Origin: Colivicinus sp963607765
Lineage (GTDB): Bacteria > Bacillota_I > Bacilli_A > Erysipelotrichales > Erysipelotrichaceae
Assembly (NCBI GenBank): GCA_963607765.1
Contig: CAVDDT010000003.1
Coordinates: 1 to 64,000, forward strand
Reading direction: 5' to 3'
Length of the DNA: 64,000 bases
Program-made: the position numbers and the translations under genes
Part shown: in pieces, positions 24,637 to 33,619 of the stretch
How the letters are laid out: every line of letters begins with the position of its first letter
Numbering within the stretch: the first letter of the stretch is position 1
Notes under the pieces: generated by a model
The model's database searches: none
What the model saw: the letters and a program-made list of their open reading frames with translations, nothing else
What the model was told of the DNA's origin: nothing

Positions 24637-24653
24637 ATACCCATGTGGGGTAT
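24637..24653 (-). promoter_or_regulatory. CsoR operator
   Basis: ATACCC-ATGTG-GGGTAT, an inverted repeat with a GC-rich core, matches the CsoR operator type of copZA promoters. It overlaps the predicted start of the copA transcript, just downstream of the -10, the right place for repression. Confidence 0.85.
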
Positions 24654-24657
24654 TTTT

Positions 24658-24686
24658 ATTGTATGCATGCTCTTTTTGAAAGTCAA
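24658..24686 (-). promoter_or_regulatory. Promoter of the copA operon
   Basis: On the minus strand TTGACT, 17 nt and TACAAT, immediately upstream of the CsoR operator. AGGAG (AGTAGGAGTAGAA) precedes the copA ATG. Confidence 0.75.
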
Positions 24687-24694
24687 TAATAGGT

Positions 24695-24700
24695 TATAAT
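24695..24700 (+). promoter_or_regulatory. -10 box 7 nt upstream of dnaE
   Basis: A perfect TATAAT ends 7 nt before ATG 24708. The -35 side (TTTTTG at 24673-24678, 16-nt spacer) is weak. It overlaps the divergent copA promoter, so copper repression by CsoR could touch dnaE expression. Confidence 0.5.
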
Positions 24701-24707
24701 TGTGTAT

Positions 24708-27700
24708 ATGAAAAGTGCGTTATATTTGAGAAGTGTTTACTCGCTTCTTTCTAGTATGTGTCAAATAGAAAGAAGTGTAAAAAAGGCAAAGGAACTTGGA
24801 TATACTAGTTTAGCTTTGGTGGATAAGAACAATCTATCAGGTGCTAAATCTTTTTATAATGCATGTGTTAAGGAAAGCATTAAGCCGATATTTGGATTAG
24901 AGTTTGATTTGAAATTGGATGATAGAATTTATTCGATTATTTTGTATGCCAAAAATGATGATGGCTATTTAAATTTAATGAAATTATCTTCAATTATCAA
25001 CAAGCAAGATAACAAGTATATTGATATAGAAACATTAAATATGTATCGTGAACATAATTTTCTCGTTTTGCCTTCCGATAATATGCCACTAACTATTGTT
25101 TATGGCCAAAAGGGTGATGTTAATAAATGTCTAGATTACCAAGAAAGGGTATTTGGAAAAGATTATTTGATTGGACTAGTTGATCACAATGTTTTAGCTA
25201 ACATCAATCAAGATGAACATCTAAGAGATATTTATAAACAAAGAGGAATCAAATGTTTTGCGTTGTGTAGGACTTTATATTTGGAAAAAGATGATTATAA
25301 AGAGTATGAAGTTTTAAAGGCTATTAGAGATAAAAAGATTTTAAACGAAAATAGCTATTATGAAAAAGGTAGACATTTTTTAAATAATGATGAACTAAGT
25401 GAACTATATAGTGAAAGTGAACTAATGAATAGTGATGTTTTTGCTTCATATTGCAATGTTAAATTAGAATTTAAAACAAGTCTCCCTAGCTATCCAACGC
25501 CTAATGGCATTTCAAGTAAGGACTATTTGGTTGCCTTATGCAAGGAGGGACTAAAAAGAAGACTTAAAAATAACGTTAATGAAACATATAAGAAAAGACT
25601 TGATTATGAGCTAAATGTTATTTTGAAAATGCAATTTGAGAATTATTTCTTAATTGTTTATGATTTTATATTGTTCGCAAAGAAAAAAGGAATTATGGTT
25701 GGCCCTGGAAGAGGCAGTGCTGCTGGTTCTTTGGTTTCCTATTGCCTAGGGATAACAGAAATTGATCCAATCAAGTATGGACTTTTGTTTGAAAGATTTT
25801 TGAATCCCGAAAGAATTTCAATGCCTGATATCGATACTGATTTCCCTGATAATCGAAGGGATGAGGTTGTTTTATATGTTAAAGAAAAATATGGCGAGGA
25901 TCATGTTGGACACATTGTTACCTTTGGTACTTTGAAGGCTAAACAAGCTTTAAGAGATGTTGGCAGAGTTTTAAACTATAGTACTAGTGAACTAGATTCA
26001 ATATGCAAGCTTATTCCTTTTGCATATAGTGATTCACTTAAGGGTGCCTATGATAATCTACCAGTATTCAAACAAAAAATAGAAAGCGAAAAGAAGTATC
26101 GTGATTTATTTAAAATAGCTTTAAAAATAGAAGGCTTTCCAAGGCATCTATCTACTCATGCTGCTGGCATAGTATTTTCAAGCAAGCCTTTATATGAAGT
26201 GGTCCCTACTTATAGTATTGAAAATGACTTAAATTCTACCCAATATGTAGCTGAATTTCTTGAGCCGATGGGCTTAATTAAAATGGACTTTTTGGGCCTT
26301 AGAAATCTAGGCATTATTAGTGAGATTGTTGATGACATAAATGCAAATGAAAGGTTTAATATCAATAATATTCCTTTAAATGATGAAAAGACTTTTAAGC
26401 TTATTAAAGATGTTAATTTACTTGGAGTTTTTCAACTCGAATCTAATGGAATGATGAATTTGGCTAGAAAGATGTCTCCTAATTCTTTTGAAGAATTGAG
26501 TATGATGATTGCTTTATTTAGACCAGGTCCAATGGAAAATATACCTTTATTTTTAGACAATCGTGCTCATCCTGAACGAATTACTTATTTGGTTGAGGAA
26601 TTAAGACCAATACTGCAAGAAACCTATGGCATTATTGTCTATCAGGAACAAATTATGCTTATAGCTAGAAAACTAGCTGGTTTTAGCTTGGGAAAAGCCG
26701 ATGTTTTAAGAAGAGCGATGTCTAAAAAGAAGGCTAGTGAACTAGAAAGGCTAAAGCCTGAGTTTATTGAAGGCTGTATTAAAAATGGATATAGAGAAGA
26801 TGTTGCTTTAAAACTATATGATTTGATATTAAAATTTGCTAACTATGGTTTTAATAAGTCTCATTCTATTGCCTATGGTTTAGTAGCTTATCGAATGGCG
26901 TATTTAAAAGCTAATTATCCTTTGTATTTTTATAAAGCTTTATTAAATGGAACAATTGGTTCAAGTTCTAAAACTTATGATTATCTAAAGGAATGCCGCA
27001 AAATTAAAATAAAGGTAAGATGCATATCCATTAATGAATCCTTTGATCGCTATTTGATAAAAGATAATTGTTTGATTATGCCTTTTGGAATATGCAAGGA
27101 TGTTGGTTCTGTAAGCATTTCTAAAATTATTAATGAAAGAAATGCTAATGGCTTATATAAAGAATATATAAGCTGTATATGTAGATTGTATAAAGTTGGC
27201 GTTGAAAAAAATGTATTAGAAAATCTTATTTATGCCGGAGCTTTTGATGAATTTAATTTATCACGCAATTCAATGATTACTTCTTTGCCAATGGTTTTAA
27301 GATACGCTTCAACAAGAGGTGATTCGATATCTCTATTATCAAGCGATGATGATGCGCCTATTGTAGACGAACTAAAGGATAGTATGCTTATAAGAGCTGA
27401 AAAAGAAAAAGAAGTTTTGGGCTTTTATTTTAGTTTTAATCCTATTTTAGATGTTAAAGAAAAGAATAATATTGACACTATTTCATTGAGTGAAGTTGCA
27501 AATATGTTTGGCTTTCAAAAAGGATTTGGTATGATAAAGAGAATAAAGAGACATAAGACAAAAAAAGGAGATATGATGGCCTTTGTAGATGTCTTTGATG
27601 ATAGTGGCGATTTATCACTTGCAATTATGCCAGATTTATATAAACAGTATGAAGAAAAGATTGCTAATTCTAAATACTTGTATTTTGAAGGAAAAGTAGA

Positions 27701-27746
27701 TAGGGTTGGTTCATTGCTTGTTAAGAAGATAGAGGTTTATGCATGA
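24708..27746 (+). CDS. dnaE: DNA polymerase III alpha subunit (DnaE)
   Basis: About 1,012 aa, a compact DnaE. Domains in order: N-terminal PHP-like domain, palm with PDIDTDFPDNRRDEV (catalytic aspartates), fingers with GIIVYQEQIMLIARKLAGFSLGKAD and FNKSHSIAYGLVAYRMAYLKANYP, helix-hairpin-helix and an OB domain near the end (FGMIKRIKRHKTKKGDMMAFVDV). The PHP metal histidines are gone: the usual HLHVHSxYS reads YLRSVYS, and the xDH reads VDK, so no PHP nuclease activity is expected. ATG 24708 lies 7 nt after a TATAAT; there is no Shine-Dalgarno. Confidence 0.95.
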   Translation: MKSALYLRSVYSLLSSMCQIERSVKKAKELGYTSLALVDKNNLSGAKSFYNACVKESIKPIFGLEFDLKLDDRIYSIILYAKNDDGYLNLMKLSSIINKQDNKYIDIETLNMYREHNFLVLPSDNMPLTIVYGQKGDVNKCLDYQERVFGKDYLIGLVDHNVLANINQDEHLRDIYKQRGIKCFALCRTLYLEKDDYKEYEVLKAIRDKKILNENSYYEKGRHFLNNDELSELYSESELMNSDVFASYCNVKLEFKTSLPSYPTPNGISSKDYLVALCKEGLKRRLKNNVNETYKKRLDYELNVILKMQFENYFLIVYDFILFAKKKGIMVGPGRGSAAGSLVSYCLGITEIDPIKYGLLFERFLNPERISMPDIDTDFPDNRRDEVVLYVKEKYGEDHVGHIVTFGTLKAKQALRDVGRVLNYSTSELDSICKLIPFAYSDSLKGAYDNLPVFKQKIESEKKYRDLFKIALKIEGFPRHLSTHAAGIVFSSKPLYEVVPTYSIENDLNSTQYVAEFLEPMGLIKMDFLGLRNLGIISEIVDDINANERFNINNIPLNDEKTFKLIKDVNLLGVFQLESNGMMNLARKMSPNSFEELSMMIALFRPGPMENIPLFLDNRAHPERITYLVEELRPILQETYGIIVYQEQIMLIARKLAGFSLGKADVLRRAMSKKKASELERLKPEFIEGCIKNGYREDVALKLYDLILKFANYGFNKSHSIAYGLVAYRMAYLKANYPLYFYKALLNGTIGSSSKTYDYLKECRKIKIKVRCISINESFDRYLIKDNCLIMPFGICKDVGSVSISKIINERNANGLYKEYISCICRLYKVGVEKNVLENLIYAGAFDEFNLSRNSMITSLPMVLRYASTRGDSISLLSSDDDAPIVDELKDSMLIRAEKEKEVLGFYFSFNPILDVKEKNNIDTISLSEVANMFGFQKGFGMIKRIKRHKTKKGDMMAFVDVFDDSGDLSLAIMPDLYKQYEEKIANSKYLYFEGKVDRVGSLLVKKIEVYA

Positions 27747-28402
27747 AGATTTTAATTGTTGATGATGAGGTTAGAATAAGAGAAGTTGTTAAGGAATATT
27801 CTAAGGTGAATAATTTTGAATGCGATGAGGCGAGCGATGGCAAAAAGGCTATTGATATGGCACTTGATAATGATTACGATTGTATTATTTTAGATATCAT
27901 GATGCCTGAGCTTGACGGCTTTAGTGCGTGTAAGAAAATAAAGGATAAAAAGGATGTTCCAATCATTATGCTTAGTGCTAGAAATGAAGAGGAAGACAAG
28001 CTGTTTAGTTTTAACATGGGTGTTGATGATTATGTGACTAAGCCTTTTTCACCAAAGGAGTTAATGGCTAGAATCAAGGCTGTAGCTTTGCGCAATAAAA
28101 AGAAAGAAAACGATAAGTTTATTTATGAGGATCTTATGGTTGATTTTGATGCTAGAGAGGTAATGATTGATTCTAAGAAAATTGATATGACTCCAAAGGA
28201 GATAGATCTTTTGTTTTATCTTATTAATAATAAAAATATTGCTTTAGATCGAGAAAAAATTTTGAATGTTGTTTGGAAAATGGAATATTTTGGTGAAGAT
28301 CGTACTGTTGATACACATATTAAGATGCTTAGAAAATCACTTGGCAAGTATCGTGATTTAATTAAGACAGTTAGAGGAATGGGGTATAAGTTTGAAATTT
28401 AA
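27743..28402 (+). CDS. OmpR/PhoB-family response regulator
   Basis: 219 aa. Receiver domain (1-118) with acidic pair DDE, phospho-acceptor Asp in IILDIMMPELDG, switch Ser in IIMLSAR and Lys in DDYVTKPFSPKE. A winged-helix DNA-binding domain follows (125-219; DMTPKEIDLLFYL, GEDRTVDTHIKMLRKSL, IKTVRGMGYKFEI). It overlaps dnaE by 4 bp and the kinase by 11 bp. The downstream sortase suggests that the pair may respond to the cell envelope, but the target genes are unknown. Confidence 0.95.
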   Translation: MKILIVDDEVRIREVVKEYSKVNNFECDEASDGKKAIDMALDNDYDCIILDIMMPELDGFSACKKIKDKKDVPIIMLSARNEEEDKLFSFNMGVDDYVTKPFSPKELMARIKAVALRNKKKENDKFIYEDLMVDFDAREVMIDSKKIDMTPKEIDLLFYLINNKNIALDREKILNVVWKMEYFGEDRTVDTHIKMLRKSLGKYRDLIKTVRGMGYKFEI

Positions 28403-29849
28403 TTTTAAGGGCATTAAATTTAAAACTTGGATATATTTTTTGGTGTTTTCTCTAGTGATGTTAAGCTTGCTAGGTTTTTTGCTAATTGCCTTTATTAAGC
28501 CATACTATCGTGAAAATAGAATCAAGACGATTGATACAATTGTTTCTACTATTGAAAATGAATTGCTTGTAAATAAGGCTAGTAGAGAATCGGTAAGTAA
28601 AACTGATAGGCTTGTCAATGGAAATAATGTTTGTGCACTTATCTATAATGAAAATGGCTATGAAGTGTACAATGCTGATTCACTTGGTGAACTATGCATG
28701 CTTGATGAAGCAATAACCATTAATGATGAAGATTTGGTGATTAATGAAGATAGTGACAAAATTATTTCTATTTTAAATGAAAATGGTTCTTTAAATATAA
28801 ACACTGTGTCTAATTCTTCAGGTTTAGAGATGCTTATTTATGCTAAGAAAATTAGCACTAATTTATCAAATTATTATTTGGTCATAAATGCTCCACTTGA
28901 ACTTTTAGAATCTTATGTTGATTTTATTATGAACCAATATTTGATTATCGCTGTAGTGGTTATTGTTATAGCTTTAATTGTTTCTTTTGTTTTAGCCAAT
29001 AGGATCACGTTGCCTATTGTGAGGATGCAAAAAGAGGCTACCAAATTAGCTAATGGTGATTATGACGTTGTTTTTAAAGACAAGGATTCTTATAGTGAAA
29101 TAAATGCCTTAGCTGATACACTAGATGATGCTACAAATAAACTTTCAAAGATTGATGAATTAAGAAAGGATTTGGTTGCGAATGTTTCTCATGATTTAAG
29201 GACACCTATTACTTTAATTAGATCTTATGCGGAAATGATAAAAGATATTTCTGGCGATGATCCAATTAAACGAAACGAACATTTAGATGTTATTATTGAT
29301 GAAACCGAGTATCTTACTAAGCTAATTAATGACATGCAAGAGTATTCTAAGATGCAGGCTGGTTATATTGAACTTCAAAAAACTAATTTTGATTTAAAAA
29401 AGTGTGCCAATAATGTGGCCAATTTGCTTGATGGACTAATTAAGGAAAAGAATATTACTTTAAAGAAAAAACTTAAAAGTGTAATAGTTTATGGTGATGA
29501 GCTGAAGATTCAAAGAGTTATTTATAACTATCTTTCTAATGCGATTAAGCATTCGGATGATAATAGTAAGATAATTATGACTATTATAGATTCTGACGAA
29601 AAAGTTCGTTTTGAGGTAAAAGATTTTGGCGATGGCATAAGCGAAGAAGCTCTTCCTTATGTTTGGGATAGATATTATAAAATTGATAAGAAGTTTAGAA
29701 GAAATGAGAATTCTACTGGTCTTGGTTTAGCTATAGCGAAGGCGATACTTGAGGCACACAAGGCAAAGTATGGCGTTGTATCTAAAGTAAACGAGGGATC
29801 TACTTTCTATTTTGAACTTTCAAAGGACTACGATGATGAGACAGAATGA
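28392..29849 (+). CDS. Sensor histidine kinase
   Basis: 485 aa. Two membrane helices (about residues 14-38 and 182-206) bracket an extracytoplasmic sensor domain of about 140 residues. HAMP follows (ANRITLPIVRMQKEATKLANGDY), then the H box VSHDLRTPITLIRSYAEMI and the ATPase domain (NYLSNAIKHSDD, DFGDGISEE, NSTGLGLAIAKAI). The start is TTG 28392 with GGGG about 7 nt upstream, inside the regulator gene; no ATG or GTG is better placed. The sensor domain gives no hint of ligand. Confidence 0.93.
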   Translation: MKFNFKGIKFKTWIYFLVFSLVMLSLLGFLLIAFIKPYYRENRIKTIDTIVSTIENELLVNKASRESVSKTDRLVNGNNVCALIYNENGYEVYNADSLGELCMLDEAITINDEDLVINEDSDKIISILNENGSLNINTVSNSSGLEMLIYAKKISTNLSNYYLVINAPLELLESYVDFIMNQYLIIAVVVIVIALIVSFVLANRITLPIVRMQKEATKLANGDYDVVFKDKDSYSEINALADTLDDATNKLSKIDELRKDLVANVSHDLRTPITLIRSYAEMIKDISGDDPIKRNEHLDVIIDETEYLTKLINDMQEYSKMQAGYIELQKTNFDLKKCANNVANLLDGLIKEKNITLKKKLKSVIVYGDELKIQRVIYNYLSNAIKHSDDNSKIIMTIIDSDEKVRFEVKDFGDGISEEALPYVWDRYYKIDKKFRRNENSTGLGLAIAKAILEAHKAKYGVVSKVNEGSTFYFELSKDYDDETE

Positions 29850-30504
29850 TTATTTAAAGTATATTAATTATCCTATTGTACAGGATTCAGAGATGTTTAA
29901 GGTTAATTCGGATACGGCTGCTTTGGGCATGTTTCTTGATGACTTAAAGGGCAAGAGCGTTCTTGATTTAGGCACTAATAATGGAGCACTGCTTTTATAT
30001 GCACACTATCATAATGCTGGTCATTTAATCGGCGTTGATATTTTTAAAGAACCATTAGAGTTAGCTGATATCAATATCAAGCAGTATACAAATGATTATG
30101 AATTAATAAATAGCAAAATTCAGGATTTAGATATTAAACCTGTTGATGTGGTTATATGCAATCCACCTTTTTTTGAAATGGGTAATGTTAGAGCTAACAA
30201 GTTTTATAAAACGGCAATGTTTGAGGAAACCCTTCCAATAGAGGACATGTTTAAGGCATTTAGAAAGAATATGAAAGATAATGGCTGTGTATATACTTTA
30301 TATCCTGCTGAAAGATTTCCGGAATTATATAACATGTGCTTAAAATATAAGTTGAAAATTATGAAGATGGTTTTTGTACATGATGAAAAAAGGCCTTATG
30401 CATCTAGGGTATTAATGAAGCTTAAGATTGGTCCTATGACAAAAATTAAAATATTAAGGCCAATAATTATAAAAAATGGTGATTTTATTGATACACTTAA
30501 ATAG
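29836..30504 (+). CDS. tRNA1(Val) (adenine37-N6)-methyltransferase-like protein (YfiC/TrmN6 family)
   Basis: About 222 aa. SAM-binding motif VLDLGTNNGALLLYAH, GVDIFKEPLELA, and the N6-adenine catalytic motif NPPFFE, followed by the family's RPYASRVLMKLKIG. These fit the YfiC/TrmN6 group that methylates A37 of a tRNA. The gene begins inside the end of the kinase gene; ATG 29836 sits 8 nt after AAAGGA, with ATG 29833 as alternative. It is part of the dnaE-two-component-sortase operon. Confidence 0.87.
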   Translation: MRQNDYLKYINYPIVQDSEMFKVNSDTAALGMFLDDLKGKSVLDLGTNNGALLLYAHYHNAGHLIGVDIFKEPLELADINIKQYTNDYELINSKIQDLDIKPVDVVICNPPFFEMGNVRANKFYKTAMFEETLPIEDMFKAFRKNMKDNGCVYTLYPAERFPELYNMCLKYKLKIMKMVFVHDEKRPYASRVLMKLKIGPMTKIKILRPIIIKNGDFIDTLK

Positions 30505-30518
30505 TTGAGAGGATACTT

Positions 30519-31328
30519 ATGAGTAAGAAAAAAGATAAGAAGATTATTAAGATAGTTGCAGCTGTAGTGGTTTTTGTTCTTATTGTTACAGCTCTTGCGA
30601 TTTTAGTTTTTGATCCATTTGCTTGGCGCAGCTCAAGTAATGGCAATGATGAAACTCCAGCTACAATCGAAGTAGAGGATGATGAAAAGGTTACTTTAGC
30701 TAAGCAATTGTATGTTGAAAATAGTACTATTTCAGATGACTATGTTGGTACAATCAAATTTGAATCTGGTTTAATTGATTTACCTTTTGTACAAGGAAGT
30801 GATAACAATACTTACTATCGTACTAATTGGAAAACAATGGAATATGATGAAGAAGGTTCTATTTTCCTTGATTCAAATAATACTTTAGATGATCAAAATT
30901 TGATTTTGATTGGCCACTATGTTTATGCAAGTTATGATGATAGCGGAACACATATGTTTACGCCATTAGCTAAGTTAATTGATGAATCTAATTATGAAGA
31001 TAACAAATATGTTGAACTTTATTTAGATGGTGAAATTAGAAGATACGAGATTGCTTATGTTTATTATTGTCAATTAATTTCAGATGAAACTGATGGTGAA
31101 TCTTTCTATTATACTGAAGATGGCTATGAGTTTTATGTTCCTAACTATACGCAGGAAATGTTTGAAAACTACATCAAAACAGTTAAAGAGAATGCTTTTT
31201 ATGATACTGGTGTAGAAGTTTCTTATAGTGACAAATTTTTAACTCTTCAAACTTGTGTTGAAAATAGAGATGACTTAAGAGAGATTGTTTTGCTTAAGGA
31301 AATAGAAAGAACCACTTACGAAAAATAA
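30519..31328 (+). CDS. Class B-type sortase
   Basis: 269 aa. An N-terminal membrane anchor (about residues 9-30) is followed by a linker and a sortase beta-barrel with catalytic His in LILIGHYVY, Cys in FLTLQTCVE and Arg in DDLREIVLL. The FxPFVQG-like segment and the long insert around residues 175-205 fit class B. It joins substrates bearing a sorting motif to the cell wall or to each other; no substrate is encoded nearby. GAGAGG precedes the ATG. Last gene of the dnaE operon, closed by a terminator. Confidence 0.9.
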   Translation: MSKKKDKKIIKIVAAVVVFVLIVTALAILVFDPFAWRSSSNGNDETPATIEVEDDEKVTLAKQLYVENSTISDDYVGTIKFESGLIDLPFVQGSDNNTYYRTNWKTMEYDEEGSIFLDSNNTLDDQNLILIGHYVYASYDDSGTHMFTPLAKLIDESNYEDNKYVELYLDGEIRRYEIAYVYYCQLISDETDGESFYYTEDGYEFYVPNYTQEMFENYIKTVKENAFYDTGVEVSYSDKFLTLQTCVENRDDLREIVLLKEIERTTYEK

Positions 31329-31334
31329 ATTTTG

Positions 31335-31360
31335 AAGGAATATGAAAATATTCCTTTTTT
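31335..31360 (+). terminator. Terminator after the sortase gene
   Basis: AAGGAATAT-GAAA-ATATTCCTT followed by TTTT. Confidence 0.88.
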
Positions 31361-31393
31361 ATAATAAAATTATTTCGATTTAGGGGGGGATTT

Positions 31394-31918
31394 ATGAAAA
31401 CAAAAGATATTGTAATTATTGCGCTTTGTTCAGCTATACTTGGCGTTCTTGCACCATTTTCCATTCCACTTGCAGGCAAAGTTCCGATTTCTTTAGCTAC
31501 TTTTGTGGTTATGTTGTTTGGCTTGGTACTTGGAAAAAATAAGAGTGTTCTTGTTGTTGTAGTGTACATTGTACTTGCCTTTATTGGTCTTCCAGTTATG
31601 TCTGGTTTTACAGGCGGCGCAGCAAAACTACTTGGCTCAACAGGTGGATATGTATTCGGTTATATTCCGCTTGCCTATCTAACAGGAACCTTGGGACATG
31701 ATAAGAGCGTTTTAAATAAGGTTCTTGGTATGATTCTAGGGACCGTTGTTCTATATGCTTTTGGAACAGCTTGGTTTGTTTATTATACAAAAATGGCTTT
31801 GGGTGCAGCTTTGATGGCTTGTGTAGTTCCATTTCTTGTTGGTGATGCAATTAAGATGCTTGCTTGTGTTCTTTTAGAACCTAAGGTTTCTAAATTGTTT
31901 GTAAAATACTATAAATAA
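31394..31918 (+). CDS. bioY: Biotin ECF transporter S component BioY
   Basis: A 174-aa membrane protein with six helices and the BioY signatures: APFSIPLAGKVPISLATFVVMLFG near the N terminus, then VYIVLAFIGLPVMSGFTGGAAKLLGSTGGYVFGY. It captures biotin and needs the EcfA1A2T energising module (41718-44169). The Shine-Dalgarno is a striking run of seven Gs (31383-31389), 4 nt before the ATG. It lies just ahead of genes for a biotin-dependent decarboxylase and biotin ligase, which explains the need for biotin uptake; no biotin synthesis gene is in view. Confidence 0.93.
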   Translation: MKTKDIVIIALCSAILGVLAPFSIPLAGKVPISLATFVVMLFGLVLGKNKSVLVVVVYIVLAFIGLPVMSGFTGGAAKLLGSTGGYVFGYIPLAYLTGTLGHDKSVLNKVLGMILGTVVLYAFGTAWFVYYTKMALGAALMACVVPFLVGDAIKMLACVLLEPKVSKLFVKYYK

Positions 31919-31943
31919 ATTAGAATAATTGTGAAAATAATAA

Positions 31944-31969
31944 TATAATAATTTATGGAAGCGTTTTCT
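31944..31969 (+). promoter_or_regulatory. pckA promoter -10 and cre site
   Basis: TATAAT (31944-31949) is followed by ATGGAAGCGTTTTCT (31955-31969), a full match to the CcpA cre consensus WTGNAANCGNWNNCW, placed over the predicted transcription start. This position predicts glucose repression of pckA and the genes behind it. Confidence 0.7.
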
Positions 31970-31997
31970 TTTTTTAAGGAACAGGAGGAATTTATTT

Positions 31998-33602
31998 ATG
32001 AAGAAAATTAATCTTGAAGAATATGGCATTCATGGCACAACTGAGATTGTTTATAATCCTAGTTATGAAATGCTTTTCCAAGAGGAAACTAACCCTGAAT
32101 TAGAGGGCTATGAAAAGGGCAAGCTAACTGAGCTTGGAGCAGTCAATGTTATGACTGGCATTTACACCGGTAGATCTCCTAAGGATAAATATATCGTTGT
32201 AGATGATAATTCTAAGGATACTATTTGGTGGAATTCTAAGGAATATCCTAATGATAACCATCCAATGAGTGAAGAAACTTGGAGTGTCGTTAAGGACATT
32301 GCTAAGAAGGAGTTAAGCAATAAGAGATTGTTTGTTGTCGATGCTTTCTGCGGTGCTAACAAGGATACAAGAATGGCTGTTAGATTCATCGTTGAAGTTG
32401 CTTGGCAAGCTCATTTTGTAAAGAATATGTTTATTAAGCCAACTGAGGAAGAACTTGAAAACTTCACTCCAGATTTCATTGTTTACAACGCTAGTAAGGC
32501 TACCGTTGAAAACTATGAAGAACTTGGCTTAAATTCTAAGACTTGTGTTGCTTTCAATATTACAAGCAAGGAACAAGTTATCATCAACACTTGGTATGGT
32601 GGTGAAATGAAGAAGGGTATGTTCTCAATGATGAACTACTATCTTCCTTTAAAGGGCATGGCAAGTATGCACTGTTCAGCTAATACGGATATGAATGGTG
32701 AAAATACTGCTATCTTCTTTGGCTTATCAGGCACAGGAAAGACTACTCTTTCTACAGATCCTAAGCGTTTACTAATTGGTGATGATGAACATGGATGGGA
32801 TGATAATGGCGTATTCAACCTTGAAGGTGGCTGCTATGCAAAGGTTATCAATCTAGATAAAGATTCTGAACCAGATATCTATAATGCAATTAGAAGAGAC
32901 GCATTACTTGAAAATGTTACTGTAAGTGAAGATGGTAAGATTGATTTCGCTGATAAGAGCGTAACTGAAAATACTCGTGTATCTTATCCTATTAATCACA
33001 TTACAAATATCGTTAAGCCTATTTCTAGTGCACCAAGTGCTAAGAGCGTAATTTTCCTAAGTGCTGATGCATTTGGCGTATTGCCTCCAGTATCTATCCT
33101 TACTCCAGAACAAACTAAGTATTATTTCTTGAGTGGATTTACTGCTAAGCTTGCTGGTACTGAAAGAGGCATCACTGAACCAACTCCTACTTTCTCAGCA
33201 TGTTTTGGCCAAGCATTCCTAGAACTTCATCCAACAAAGTATGCTACTGAACTTGTTAAGAAGATGGAAAAATCTAATGCTAAGGCTTACTTGGTAAATA
33301 CTGGTTGGAATGGAACTGGTAAGAGAATTTCTATCAAGGATACTCGTGGTATCATTGATGCTATCTTAAATCATGATATTGATAATGCTCCTACAAAGAA
33401 GATTCCTTACTTCGATTTCGAAGTTCCAACTGAACTTAAGGGCGTTGATACAGGCATTTTGGATCCTCGTGATACTTATGATGATCCAAGTAAGTGGGAT
33501 GAAAAAGCTAAGGATTTGGCTTCTAGATTCATCAACAACTTTAAGAAGTATGAAACAAATGATGAAGGAAAGGCACTTGTTAACGCTGGACCTAAACTAT
33601 AA
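31998..33602 (+). CDS. pckA: Phosphoenolpyruvate carboxykinase (ATP)
   Basis: A 534-aa cytoplasmic enzyme interconverting oxaloacetate plus ATP and PEP plus CO2 plus ADP. Seen: TGRSPKDKYIV, the kinase-1a motif FGLSGTGKTTLS (about residue 240), DDEHGWDDNGVFNLEGGCYAK with metal-binding Asp, and VNTGWNGTGKRI. A strong AGGAGG lies 9 nt upstream. It leads an operon with oxaloacetate decarboxylase, so oxaloacetate could be drained either to PEP or to pyruvate with Na+ export, or PEPCK may run in the ATP-forming direction. Confidence 0.97.
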   Translation: MKKINLEEYGIHGTTEIVYNPSYEMLFQEETNPELEGYEKGKLTELGAVNVMTGIYTGRSPKDKYIVVDDNSKDTIWWNSKEYPNDNHPMSEETWSVVKDIAKKELSNKRLFVVDAFCGANKDTRMAVRFIVEVAWQAHFVKNMFIKPTEEELENFTPDFIVYNASKATVENYEELGLNSKTCVAFNITSKEQVIINTWYGGEMKKGMFSMMNYYLPLKGMASMHCSANTDMNGENTAIFFGLSGTGKTTLSTDPKRLLIGDDEHGWDDNGVFNLEGGCYAKVINLDKDSEPDIYNAIRRDALLENVTVSEDGKIDFADKSVTENTRVSYPINHITNIVKPISSAPSAKSVIFLSADAFGVLPPVSILTPEQTKYYFLSGFTAKLAGTERGITEPTPTFSACFGQAFLELHPTKYATELVKKMEKSNAKAYLVNTGWNGTGKRISIKDTRGIIDAILNHDIDNAPTKKIPYFDFEVPTELKGVDTGILDPRDTYDDPSKWDEKAKDLASRFINNFKKYETNDEGKALVNAGPKL

Positions 33603-33619
33603 TACTAAAGGGGAATATA

